From positions 2,437,001 to 2,501,000 of the forward strand of contig JACCIC010000051.1 in NCBI GenBank assembly GCA_018907035.1: a DNA stretch of 64,000 nucleotides. Reading direction: 5' to 3'. The translations under genes were made by a program, and so were the position numbers. Below are positions 13,048 to 25,215 of the stretch, one piece after another. This DNA is from Sycobia sp. Sy_11. Taxonomy: Eukaryota; Arthropoda; Insecta; Hymenoptera; Epichrysomallidae. The notes beneath the pieces are model-generated. The model was not told the origin of the DNA and searched no databases. It was given only the letters and a program-made list of their open reading frames with translations. Every line of letters starts with the position of its first letter. Positions within the stretch are counted from its first letter, which is position 1.

Positions 13048-14330
13048 AGTAGTTGTTTTTAGAGTATACGCTATCGACACATTTTTTCGCGTCCCTAATT
13101 CATTGCCGAGTGTCGATTTTCACGCGAATTGGAAATAGTTTTAAAAAGTTAACTTTTCTTTTTCTTTGCTAATTTTCTTTTTCATATTAATAAGGAAGAA
13201 TGGGAATAGTTGTGGGTGTACGTATCAAGACGCAATAATGACGTGAAAGAAAATACTGTTTGATAATTGTCGCGGTCCGTGTATCGCTGCGATATCTGGA
13301 TATACAAACTTACTGCAACGTATTTTATCTCTTATATCGACACTTACTGTCGAAAAAGAACTAGGATCGTCATTTATAACGTCTCGTCGGTTTGATGAAC
13401 CTACTTTTCCCTCGCGCTGCTAAAACCTCGCATCATTCGGCGAAAGCCATTTTCGGTAAATAGCGATAAAAGAACGCGGGTGGTGTTGATGAGGGGGGGG
13501 GGCAATTCGTAAATATATCCTGACCTTTTTCTCATATTACCATCACATTAACAGATACGCACCTCATTAATTGGTGAAAAAAACTATTATACCACTGGCC
13601 ATTACTTGTTCCCCTTCTCACTTGCTCCCTCTCTCTCCGTCACCCCCCTCTTTCTCTCAGCAAACGAAGTCAAAAAAGATGTAACGATGCACTAAAGACG
13701 GCCTTTAGCCATTCTCGAGAGTGCCCCCTCATAAACCACCTTGAGAACCTGACCGTAAAATAGCTCTCTCCCGTCTCATAATCATTAGAACTCTGCGGCT
13801 ATTTGACAACAATGACGAAGTCAAAAAAGCGCACCCTTGTGACGAACCTCTCAAAGTACTCGACGTATAAAGAAACATTCGTAGGTCGCGCGGGAGGAGT
13901 GTAATATCCCCCTTAGCCCCGCCACCGCCACTTCTTTAAGCGTAAAAAACTACAAAGCTAAATAAATAAAACTAAAAAGCCTTGTTTTGTTCGATCTGTA
14001 AAATTTGTGGAGTAAAATAAAGAAAATTCGTTTGTTTATTTTATTTGTCAACCCTTACAGATCAAAAAAAGCAAACATTGCCTAATTTTTATTTTTCTTC
14101 TTCAAGAATGATCAAACCATTTAATTCTAATATAGATCATTTATTTCAATGAGAGGACTTAAGGTACAACATATAGCAATTGATTTATATATCTTAATTT
14201 ATACATATTTCTACATATTTATCATATTAATCTCTAGTCAGATAACAATGATCTTTATTTTAAATACTTTCATAATAATTTCTTATTGACTGAATTTGCT
14301 CGTCTTGTTTTATATGGATATATATTTCTG

Positions 14331-14334
<4 letters not shown>

Positions 14335-14373
<39 letters not shown>
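14335..14373. repeat. (TA)n microsatellite
   Basis: Perfect TA run of about 19 units in AT-rich DNA. Confidence 0.95.
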
Positions 14374-14377
<4 letters not shown>

Positions 14378-15312
14378 TAATTTAAAATATAAATTATTTA
14401 ATAATATATTTAAATAACCATTTTGCGAACGAGAATAAATATAATAATCGCAAAAACAATGGAATTTTTATAAAATAGTCAAAGGAGCTTGATACAAATG
14501 AATTCTTGTTTTATGATATTTGAAGTGAAATAGCGCTCGTTTTTTCACCATAAATCTAAAAAATTAGAGCCGGTACTTCGTTAGACTTTACGAGCGTATC
14601 AAAGGACCTCGCGCGCGATATCGGATAGACCCATCGTGAAATGCGCGAATCCGATTGCGGCGCGCGAATTAACCCGGTAATAATAATAACTTTAGCGCTC
14701 TCGACACAAAGCCTAGACTAATCGATGTGATATCCTATTTAGCACGATGCATTGAGAAACGCTCGAATAGGGGGGGTGCGAAAGGAATTTCTACATCTTA
14801 GAAGGGAGATCGTAGATCTACAGTGGACGTGAAGCATTTGAAAATTACTGGCTGGAACAGAAAAAGAAAGTTGACACCGAAGAAAAGGTTATTACATTCA
14901 AATAATCTATGTGGACACATAGAAAGGGTTGACTAATTATGTTATTACTAGATGTGACTATAATTTGTTTCATTTTAACAAATATACTTTTGTTTTCAGT
15001 CAATTATTTATCAAATGAAAATTAAAAAAAAAATGGTTCACTTAAATTTAAGACTGTTATTCTTTTTGTAATGTAGATAGCACATCAGACTTTTTTGACA
15101 TTAGACGGGACAAAGATTCTATCTACTAAATAGAAAAATATCATTCGGCGTGATACATACGAAAATAAGTCAATGATCCACTGGGTTTCGTTTTTGCTGG
15201 GCCAACTTATCTATTGGCCGCGGTCTATAATGGCACATATTTTTCAACCATTAAGATGCTATAAAGAGGGATTTAAGACGCGCCAAATATTTATAGAGAT
15301 CCCAAATAAGAA

Positions 15313-15321
15313 TGAGAGAGC

Positions 15322-15382
<61 letters not shown>

Positions 15383-15386
15383 CGAG
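15313..15386. repeat. (GA)n microsatellite
   Basis: Long GA run with a few C interruptions near the ends, about 200 bp before a CpG-rich islet. Confidence 0.95.
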
Positions 15387-15579
15387 GCAATTTCATTTCT
15401 CCGACGAAAAATTATAAACAAGAATGGGAAAACCCTGTAAAAGCGGCTTGAGCCGCGGGGCTTCGGCTCATCATCTTCGGAAAAGTTGAAATGGACGGTC
15501 ACAAAAACTTCGCGAAAGCTATTAAAACTATTAAGGAATAAAAATTATTTTTCACTTCAATTAATTGATATCTCATTCG

Positions 15580-16560
15580 GCTTTCGCTCAAAATTCAAGT
15601 CACGATCCACCCCCTCCAGCCCGTACGGTCCAGTTCGCCAATCCCAAGGAACTTCGCGGGAGCGGCCTCGTAAATAACCTCGAACATCCTTTAAAATCCG
15701 CCTTTTTTCCGCCCGCAAGACTATATTATACCTGCGACCGCGAGTATCCGCCTACACGCACACACACACACCCACGCAAGCACGGAGAGATAGAGAGAGA
15801 GAGAGAGAGAGACGAATGCGCTCGTGCGGGCATCGAGCCCGACGTATCTCGCGTCGCGGGTGACCCGCGCGAATAAATCAGCGGTGGCGGAGGAAAAAAG
15901 AGAAGAAACTAGGGAGGAAGGGAGGGTGGTAGGACAGGACGCAATCGTACACGCACGCGCGCGCACGCGCGGTCTGCAATTAGATAAACGTCGCTGCATT
16001 CGCGCACGTGTGCGTGCGTGCGTGCGTGCGCGCGCGGGCGCGGAGAAATTTATGCGCCTCCGCGGAGCGGGCGACAAATCTCGGGCGCGAGCGCCTCGCG
16101 AATGAATCACCGTCGTCTCTCCGCGCTCCGCGGGGCGCGGTCCAATGCCGAGCGCGTACGGGCACGCGACTCTTCGTCGGCCGTCGTCCGCGATAAATCC
16201 GGCGAGCGAGCCCGAGCGCGCCGGGGCTCGGACGTCCGATGGGGATCTCGCCGTGGAGGGGGCCGGGCGGGCGGGCGGGTGGTCGGATGTTAGGCTTGTT
16301 GGGCTCGGGATGGTCGCGATATTGCTACCGCAGTCTCGCCCGAGAGCCGCGGATTATTTGCCACCGGGGAAAGAGGAGCGAGCGCTCGTGCTCTCACCGC
16401 GGTTACTCCGAGGCATTGCAAGGTGGCGTTTACTCTCCGATCGGAGACACGATGGCGGTTTGATATTAAATTTGTGTTCTCGCTCGCGCTTTCTCGCTCT
16501 CTCTCTCTTTCTCTCTGAGCCTCCCTCTATTTTTGAATTTCGCGCGGACTTTTAAATGAG
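15580..16560. other. CpG-rich islet with GCGC and GTGC tracts
   Basis: About 1 kb, GC-rich. It holds a GA run (15,790-15,812) and alternating CA/CG and TG/CG stretches (about 15,948-16,040). Long frames are open on both strands because stop codons are rare at this GC content, but none shows a domain. Possible promoter-like or intronic regulatory DNA. Confidence 0.4.
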
Positions 16561-17178
16561 TCGATTTTAGGTTTACGAGATCTAATTATTGCATGGAGCT
16601 TGGTTATCTCGCTTATTGAGAAATAGAGAGAATGACGAAAATGTTGTATCGCGAATATCTCGATGGTTAATGGGCCGGGAGGGTGGGAGTGGAAGGCTCG
16701 CGGATTTTACCGAAACTACTACGCAATATATAAACGCGCACATGCGCTCGCACCGAACGACAAAGAGCCAAACTAATGCACGAGCTTTATTGTGAGAAGG
16801 CCATTTTTTTTTCTCCTTTTCCCTTTCATTCTTTCTTTGCCGACCCCTGCCTCCTATATCAGCCTTAGGTATATACGTATTAGGGCTTTGTTAACTATTC
16901 CTCGGGTCGACTGGGCGAGCGGTTTAATGGCGTTCTTGCGAACTTTTCTTACAGCGCGGCGATAAGCCAAAGATGTACGGGGACGGCATCGCGTTCGAGA
17001 ATTCCGATTTTTGCTGGCTAGCGGGGTCTGAAACAATTTTTCTTCCCCACGTGTTTAATCACGGCGATTGAAAGAAAAAATAAAAAAAAAACTAATTTCG
17101 TACGCGTTTCCGCCGACTTTGTAATAATCTTACTGGGTGATATAAATCTGATTTGAAATATCGTGAGGAACCAATAGG

Positions 17179-17216
17179 GCGAAAATGCGTTATAAGAAGC
17201 GAAAATGCGTTATAAG
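17179..17216. repeat. Tandem 20 bp duplication
   Basis: GCGAAAATGCGTTATAAG occurs at 17,179-17,196 and again at 17,199-17,216, identical over 18 bases with a two-base joint. Confidence 0.95.
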
Positions 17217-19089
17217 GGTTGTGTCTTGTCGGAGAAGAGGAAAAATTGAATTATATATATATTTGAAACGTTTCTATCTTTATAAAAGTAATGGCTATTA
17301 AATATTATTTCTCAAGGTCCTAACGAAGTTTCAAAATTCGTTAATATACTCAAATTACCTATAAAACTCGTTGTAACGACTTTCGACATTCTCAAGCCCA
17401 TTCGTCGTACGTGCGTCTTATTAATATTATTTTTATTTATGATAATAGTCCAATGTAATATCAAGTCATAAAAATAAAGAATTGCATTATTATTGCTTAT
17501 TTCACACCTATATGAAGCATTACAAAAGCATTCTAAAAGTATAAAGAACATGTAAAAGGTAGTATTATTAAAATCCCTTTTCGAAAAAATTCCACCGACA
17601 ATTAATATTGCTTTTTTTTCTTTCTTCTAAAGTGTTCATAACATGTTAAATGCATAAAACTTTCGTAATACTTTCCAATAATTTTAATCGCGCTCCAGCC
17701 AGCCGACAGACTATGTAATATTTTTATGCCTCCTACGCTGTTCGCTCCCATTTCATCTGAACATATATACGTGTTGGAACCACGTCAATGAGGCTTAATC
17801 GAGTCACTGCCTAATGCTACCAACGGCATAAAATAATTATAGTTCATTTGGAATGAAGAATCAGATTTTGCGTTCCACCAAAAGAAAAAACAGAATAGAA
17901 TATCATTATATGGAAAAATACAAAGAAAATTTTAGATATATAGCCTTAATGTTTCATATCCTTTATAAAACTTAAAATAAAGCTTATTTATCAGAGGCAA
18001 TATATCGATATTAATCACTGAATAAGTGAATCAATATTAAAATATTACTTTTTTTTTTTAGAAATCTTCAAAAAATCAAGCCGAACACTCTCTTGGATAC
18101 GATCCACTCGGCTAGTCTGCGTTAAGGAAATCTTAAGTAAAGAAGCCATTATTAAGCCGCTCTTGCAACATTACCTTTGAGCCGATTTTCAAGCCGATAG
18201 AGCGTGAAATTTTCTGAAACTTCGTTCGAGCGAGAAAGTTCAATGAATGAATACTTGAATTAATCAATATCTGGATGATCCATTAACTCTTTCGGCGAAC
18301 AGCGAGTATATACGCTTTTATCGAGACATTAAATTTATATAATACAAGTAGTATCAGTCTGAGGTAAAAAAAAACAATTTTTTTTTACGTACCAATTAAA
18401 ACTAATTAGTATTGAAGAGATGATTCAATATTTTATGAAGTAATATCCGTTGATATCTCTATGTAACAAGAGTGATGTAACTAAATAGATTATTATTATT
18501 TAAAACAATTAAATTGTTTTAAATAGATTATTTTTAGATTTTCATAGGATATACATGTATTTTTATGTTATATCATTCAGTAAAGAAAAAAAATTCTACA
18601 TATTTTTAAAAAGAAATATAATATTGATGTTTATTTGATATTGCAATTAGATTAGAATAGAGTCTAAAGACGATTTAAAATAAAGAAAAAGAACGGGAAT
18701 CATTAATCAAATTTTCCAAAAGAACGAAGAAATTATGAAAGAGAATAAAAACATTTTTTACTACCTCTTTTACATGAATAAAAAATCAAACAGAAGTCGT
18801 ACTGCGCGATATTTCATCTTGCTACATCGTATCAAATCGGAGCAATGATTATGGTGGAGTAACAGCGTAACATCAACTACAATTTTATTAAATTATTCGA
18901 TGTATTATCTAAAAAAAAGGTTGGAATAAATTTTAAATAAATTTTCGGGTGAAAGTAATGGAGAGATCATATAAAATATTCTTTACAAATCAGAAATAAT
19001 TAACTGCAATTTAAAAAAAAACTATCGATTAGCCTGTATTGTATAGTAAAGCCGATTTTCCATCAAATAGACTTATCAATCAATAAAAT

Positions 19090-19091
<2 letters not shown>

Positions 19092-19121
<30 letters not shown>
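19092..19121. repeat. (GA)n microsatellite
   Basis: Perfect GA run of about 15 units. Confidence 0.95.
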
Positions 19122-19123
<2 letters not shown>

Positions 19124-20989
19124 AATAATTGCTCATAAATTAAGAATAATTTTTGATAAGATTGATATATTTTATTACAGGATCCAATATGATTTATTAC
19201 CATGTATTATATGTTTTAATGAAAATATTTATAATCATTTAGCTGTAAATATTTTCACGCCTGCAGTCCACATTGAAATAAATGCTGTTGCTTATCTTAT
19301 TATTATAAAATTAATCAATGATTCATTAAAAAATTTAGCAATGGAAAATACTTTACTTATAATTGCACACGATTTCGATTACATCGCTGTTTTGTAATCC
19401 AACTACGCAATTACAGAATTACAATGAAATTGCAGATTCTCGATATTTTATCATTGCAGTCTGTTATTCACGCGAGTGCATCTATAATTTTTCTACTTTC
19501 TTTTGGTTCGATTAATAGTAAAAAAACGCATATAAATTAAAATATTATACTATTCAAAAGGTGAATTAAAACTCGTGCGTACCTCTCTCACCTCGACGTC
19601 CGCGTTACCATCGATTATTTTTCGGCATTAAAATCCCGCGCTAATGGCAGAACGATTGGGCTCGCTCTATGCATATAAATGAGGACATTAACTGGCAATT
19701 CAAGAGTGATTACCGATTTAGCATGCCAATTTATTTTCGGGGTATATATTACGAAAATGTGTATATATAAAGGGCGATTGTAAAATTGCATTTGGCTCTG
19801 TCTGATTTTCAAATGGCCGCGTACAGATAATTAAATCAAGGTGAGATTGTAATTTTTTGTTTTAATTCTGATTGTTCATTTATTGATAGCATTGATAAAG
19901 TTTTATTATATCGAACACAGGTCAATTATAATCTTGTAATTTTTATCAATGTAGAAGGATACATTTTTGTAAGAGAAAGGTGCATTTAATGAAAAATATG
20001 TTGCTAAATAAAATAAGAAGCATTTAGTTGAATAAGCAAAGAAAACATATTTAACAAAAATAAACAAATGAGAAATATATATAAATAAGATACACTTTTA
20101 AATAAATTAGAGATACGTTGACAAATTATTTTATCAATTAAAGTATGTGTTCATTTGTTTATTTATTATTAGCCAATGTTTCATTATAGATAATTTTCTA
20201 TTCGTTAAAACATACATTGATAGACATTGAATAATAATATTTACTGTTCGTTTTTAAATTTTAGAAATAGATTTTAAACAAATCATACGGCCTTTCAAGT
20301 AAAATTCTATTTTATACAGTGAAGTTTACAATAAATGCTAAATTTTATTATATAACATAGTATTTTATTACATTATAATTGAATTAGAGCAGACGAATCA
20401 GTTCCAATCTGTTCCTATTAAGAAATAAAATAGTCACTTTTTTTATATAAATCTCTCTCAGTAAATATATTGTGATATCATTAGTATATTATAATATAAT
20501 AATTACATTATTAACGATTTTTTATTGAGGATATTATTAAATATTATTATAATACTATTAATAATCGAAAGGGTAATATAATATTCGGAAGTGTATCATG
20601 TAACTTTCAACAAAGTGCTTTAAAAAAGCTCGTCTAAACCTTTCCTCTACATGTCGGACAAACAAGCACAAAGAATGTGCCTGCATACGTATAAAACGTA
20701 AATTTCGGGCGACTGTCCAGTCCAAGGCGCATTCGCATCGACTCATTATTGTGCAACTTTTCTATGCAGCCATCGAGATCTAGAGCCGCCGATGGGAGTA
20801 AACAAACAAAATCGAGAGGATGGCTCAACTGGAAAACTGCCGAGCAAGCCAAGTTATATATGCATTTGCAAGCTTCGCCGCTTTGCGCAGCCGGCAAACT
20901 TTTCCCGCCGCGGACAGAGAGGAACAGAGAGGGGGGAGAAAGAGAGAGATAGAAGACGGGCTAGGGTTGAAACACGCGCGGACACTTAC

Positions 20990-21140
20990 CGAGCAGTTTT
21001 TCCACCTGTGACTGACTGATGAAGAGGTTGAGGTAGGCGTCGCCGCGGCCGGCCAGCAGCGCCAGCTGCATCAGCAGCAGGCGCACCAGGAGACCGGGGC
21101 GCGGCGCGAACCCGCGGCAGGTACCAGCGGCCAGCCGCAT
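20990..21140 (-). CDS. drl: Derailed/RYK-type receptor, first coding exon
   Basis: First coding exon of a RYK-family Wnt5-binding receptor (Derailed or Doughnut in flies), a single-pass membrane protein with an extracellular WIF domain and an intracellular kinase-like domain. From the ATG at 21,140 the exon encodes 50 codons plus one base. Basic N-terminal residues are followed by a hydrophobic core (LLVRLLLMQLALLAG), which makes a good signal peptide, then DAYLNLFISQSQVEKLLG. That motif is where the WIF domain of Derailed, Doughnut and vertebrate RYK begins (LNLF-x-x-x-EV-x-RL-x-G). A strong GTAAGT donor (20,989-20,984) splits the final Gly codon in phase 1. The frame stays open upstream to a TAG without another ATG, which supports this start. 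No second WIF exon (expected to begin near SAELYYVR) was found at lower coordinates. Derailed versus Doughnut cannot be settled from this exon. Confidence 0.78.
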
Positions 21141-22230
21141 TGTCGCATATCGTTCGTCGGCTGGCAGTCGCGCGCCACCAGCGCGGCACTTTTCCCACGG
21201 GCGAACAACAAAAAAGCAGCGAAAGCCACGACAACAGCCCTAATCTCTTTTATCACATGGGACGATTGCAGCGAGCTTGGCTATTTCGCCCTTGTCGAAC
21301 TTTGCCGGCAAGTCGCGAGTTCGACTCGATCTCGGACTTGGCCGCACGAGCTCTGCCGATGTCGGGGATTAGCGTGGATAATTTCTCGGCACAGCGATCG
21401 GCAGCCAAAAAACAAAAAGGAACGTCCCGTCGTCGGGGCGCAGCGACAAGCGCGAGAAGTCACAGTGGCGGCTACAGATGAAGAAAGGGGGGAGAAAGAG
21501 AGAGAGAGAGAGAGAGAGAGAAAAGAGGGAGAGGGAGGAAGAAAGTAACGGCGCGACTCACTGGGTGTCTCTCTCTCTCTCGAACCAGGAGGCCGGAGGC
21601 ACGTCGCTTCACACCGGCCCGGCGGAGTGGTGGAGACACGTCGCTCGAGCGTTGCGCGCCCGCGCGCGCGTTCAGCCCAACTGCACGGTCGGACAGCCGA
21701 GCGCGACTGGCGGCCGCGCTCGCCGCCCCGTGCCGAGGGCGCGAACGGGGGCAGCGGCAGCGAACAGCTGCGCGCGCTGCTGCGGGGAGAGCGCGTACGC
21801 GGCGCCGCGGGCGGCTTCCGCGCGCAGCCACCGCCGACCGGCTTACGAAAGGACGGGGTTTGGCGGCAGGCGGGAGGGGGGGCGGGGGAGGGGCTGAGGG
21901 GCGGCCGGCTCGTTCTCCATAGCCGTGCAAACAGCGGATTTCCGGAGGATCCGCGATCTCGCGCCCGCGGCCCCGGGGGCCGAGGCACTCGTCGCGAGAC
22001 TTTGCTCTCTGGCGCGCGATGTGGTTCGCAGGGGGAGCCGGAGGGGAGAGAAGTCGAAAGGCTTTCTGCGTATACAGCGGTCGGTGCCGCGAGGGGTGCC
22101 CGATAAATTTTCAGCCCCCTCCTCGCCCCTCCCACTCCGTGTCCCTCTATGGTTTTTCCAGGGAATACGATGCAGCACCGAGCCCCTTTAAGGCTCGCCG
22201 ACTGGCTTTATTACCACTTTTTTAGTCGAA
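21141..22230 (-). promoter_or_regulatory. CpG-rich upstream region of the RYK-type receptor
   Basis: GC-rich, CpG-dense DNA directly 5' of the receptor's first coding exon, with a GAGA tract at 21,497-21,541 (possible GAGA-factor-type binding). Its position and composition fit a promoter and 5' UTR. Frames are open on both strands for up to 284 codons, but they are rich in Arg, Pro and Ala, lack domains and reflect the shortage of stop codons. No transcription start can be pinned down. A divergent plus-strand promoter is also possible. Confidence 0.45.
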
Positions 22231-24303
22231 GACTGAGGGAGTGGAGGAGGATGCCGGAGGCGGGGGGACGAGCAGGTGGATGGAGTCGAAGATTTACGAG
22301 AGCTTGACTTTTCGGCTTCCCGTTGGCCGTTTCAAAGGGGAACTCTCGAGGCGGGATTTGGCGCTAATCCGTATAATTATTCTGATTTAAGTTTCGTGGA
22401 TAAGAGTGGCCCGTTAGCGATGCCAACGATAATTTCTTCTAATACTCGCAGTGCATTGTATGGCCGAATATAGATCGCTTGACCGTCTCGGTGTATTAGC
22501 GAATCTTTTAATACCATTCCGATTTTCTCAGACTATTCAGGAACGTTAAACTCTATTGCTCGAACAACTGAGCCGAGGTCCTTCGTAATCGCGGATAGAC
22601 ATGACAAGACGATAAAACAGGTTCAAAAATAAATCTAAAAAGACGTGAACTCGAATAAAAAAATTACAACCTTTCTAGACATATCGCTTTGGATGGATCG
22701 AAGATGCCGTGCTAATAATTGTTAACTATCTATGTGTCTGTTCATCGTTGTAATTATCAATTGTAACTATTTTAATGGTGCAAATAATTTATTCAACCTC
22801 ATTTGCATAAACGGAGATTTTTGTTCGTATTGCCATAATAAGGTCTCATTGCCAATATTATATGGTCAATATCATCTTCAATATATGTTACAACATTCTC
22901 TAAAAGTTACCGATAAATTGTACCCTAAAAGCCCGATGTCTTCAATCGTCCCGAATCCCGAGTCATCTTGATCGTCCGTTCATTTTTGCGTCTAGGCCGG
23001 CATGACGCTGCATCGAGAGAAGCATCGAATCGAAGAGAAGAATAAAAGAAAAAGCCAAACGGATCTCATTCTAAAGCCGAGGCAAAAGTTGCGATTCACA
23101 CGTATTCATGAATTTCGCCGTTCGGTAGACAAAGACCTGCCTCGATCGGACGGTGTGACTCATCCATTGTCGACCGGGCCCGAATTTACGTACAAGCCGG
23201 CGGGCCGTCTTAATCCATAGTCGAGCGTCTTATTTGCATCGGAATCGCATCGATCGTTCTCGTAAATTCGACAGCATGGAAGAGCTTGCAGTTAGGGACA
23301 GAGGAGAGCGCCCAGTGTCGAGACGCAAGCCAAATTAGAAAGAGCACGTTGCGCGTGACGTGCAGCGATTCGTAGGTGTATTTTGCTGATCGACAGATTC
23401 GTTGTACACGCATTATGATTCGTTTATTTATCCTCTGATTTGAAATATGTAAATTTTCATAGGCATTCGATCTTCACTACCCCTTGCATTTTACGAATTC
23501 CGATGCGTCTTTGTAACAATTCGACATCCCCGATTCATCTACAATGTCATTTTTTCTACGTTTCTACGTTTCAGGCGTGCTTCTTATGATTAAGATATTC
23601 CAGAATATTGTTTACTCTGCGTTTTACCTTATGATGAGACGTAAAAGAACTTTTGATAATTATGATATCCTAAAAACATCAATTAATGTAAATACGTAAA
23701 TTAAGCGCATCGTACAAAATAGATGTGAAACTGGTTAAGGCCTTTTGGTAATGTGCGCCCCCATCTGGCCGTTTTACCTTAATTCGCTTTTTACCAACAT
23801 ATACGCGGATTTGACTATTTCGACGTTTCATCCGTACATCTACTTACGTTAATATTGTGTAGTCTTAGAAACGGATAAGTGATTCAGCTTGTGTCGGGAT
23901 CTTTTTCTACGTTTTATCCTGCTCAATACGTAACTGAGGTATCTTATCTCCACACGAAGGAACTTTTAAGTTCACGTTAACTGTGATTCCTTCAAAATCT
24001 TTATCGTTAGTTTCCTGAATGTATTCTTGCATGGGCTAGTTGCTTAATGTTAAATAAACAATATTTTAAAATTCTTTAATAAACAAAAATTTAATGCAAA
24101 CATCGTAGCTCTGCTTTTACTTATAGATATATACGAATTAACCCTGGACATGGAGAGAGACACAGAAGTGAGCTCGCATGAAGAGTAAACCATTAAAAAA
24201 CAACTACACTACTACAAAAATATGTTAAGTTTAAATTATTAATTTTAATTATGAATGGCTAACGAAATCGAAAGTTAATTAATTCCTTCATTTTCTGGAT
24301 CTA

Positions 24304-24325
24304 TGTGTGTGTGTGTGTGTGTGTA
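24304..24325. repeat. (GT)n microsatellite
   Basis: Perfect GT run of about 10-11 units. Confidence 0.95.
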
Positions 24326-24600
24326 TCCAAAAACAGAAGCACGAAGCTTTAAAATCCAGAAGTGCTTACTTATTTGACCATCCGTCTTATCTCTCTACAC
24401 GTGACCGTGAACTCGTTAACATTTACAGTCACTCGCCCTACCCCTCATCTTCAAACCCAATTCCACCCCCTTTTCTCCCGCGAGACCGCACTATCCACGT
24501 GTATTATTATTATACAAGTGCGTGTAGGTACACAAACGCGCACGTCCGTACGGACGATCCGCGGAGAGAAAGGGTTGTTCCGGCTTTTGCACTCACGCAT

Positions 24601-24606
<6 letters not shown>

Positions 24607-24641
<35 letters not shown>
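24607..24641. repeat. (CT)n microsatellite
   Basis: Perfect CT run. A second, shorter CT run lies at 24,892-24,914. Confidence 0.95.
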
Positions 24642-24642
<1 letters not shown>

Positions 24643-25139
24643 CCGACGAGGCGCGGCTTGTCAACTCGCGTTTATCCTTTCTCGCTCCTCCCTCCAATCC
24701 CCCCTCTGTCGGCGATATTCGTGCTCGCGAATCATCCCTCCCTTGGTGACAGCCACGGATAAGGGGGGCTGCCTATACGACAAAGGGGAGTTTAATTAGA
24801 GGCGAGAGGGTAACTAATTAACCCGATCGGATACCGCCGACCGATCGGCCCTGTATACAGGCGCGCGTCCGAGGCTCATCGTGTCCTCTTTCTCTCTCTC
24901 TCTCTCTCTCTCTCGTCGAATTGCTGCCTGCCTTTTCATTCGGTATTTTTTGCATCTCCCCGTACTCTCTCTGTCTCTCTTTCTCCCCTTAACTGGAGCT
25001 TCGAGCGTAAGAATCAATAATCGCTATATATATATAAAGCCACAAAACGCGTCGTCGCCGGCAAAATTAAAGGCGCGACAGGGGAATTCTACTCCCTGGC
25101 TGCAGGGCGCAAGACCCACCTGCGGAGGAATGCTAGTCC

Positions 25140-25140
<1 letters not shown>

Positions 25141-25187
<47 letters not shown>

Positions 25188-25215
25188 GGAGAGAGAGATA
25201 AAGATAGAAAGAGAA
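25141..25215. repeat. (GA)n microsatellite, partly degenerate
   Basis: A GA run of about 20 units decays into GAGAGG and GATA variants. Confidence 0.9.

Larger units (their letters stand above)
2600..20985. other. Long gene-poor stretch, presumed receptor intron 1 plus flank
   Basis: AT-rich DNA between the esterase start and the RYK-type exon. I saw no exon with a recognisable protein domain on either strand. It holds simple repeats, A-rich runs (3721-3739, 11576-11622), three CpG-rich islets (about 8,310-8,850; 11,640-12,600; 15,580-16,560), a 20 bp tandem duplication at 17,179-17,216 and a palindrome cluster at 11,003-11,040. ORFs at 3,846-4,116 (minus), 7,643-8,017 (plus), 10,487-10,778 (minus) and 17,312-17,551 (minus) have no recognisable motif or splice context and I treat them as chance. 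If the receptor gene continues on the minus strand, most of this block is its first intron. Confidence 0.5.

Noticed and set aside
12476..13049. ORFs with IYIYIY, SLSLSL or RERERE runs (also at 5.9, 8.4, 15.3, 28.4, 48.8, 55.6 and 58.5 kb)
   Set aside because: Translations of (TA)n, (CT)n and (GA)n microsatellites.
15721..16293. Overlapping 90-130 codon ORFs on both strands
   Set aside because: CpG-rich composition with no domain, no splice context and no frame favoured by codon structure.
19615..19812. Minus ORF containing NWHAKS, similar to a piece of the vertebrate RYK WIF domain
   Set aside because: The likeness covers six residues only; flanks do not match the WIF domain and no splice sites fit.
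21281..22135. Long Arg/Pro/Ala-rich frames (up to 284 codons) upstream of the receptor exon
   Set aside because: Open on both strands in several phases, without domain or splice support; explained by CpG-rich promoter DNA with few stop codons.
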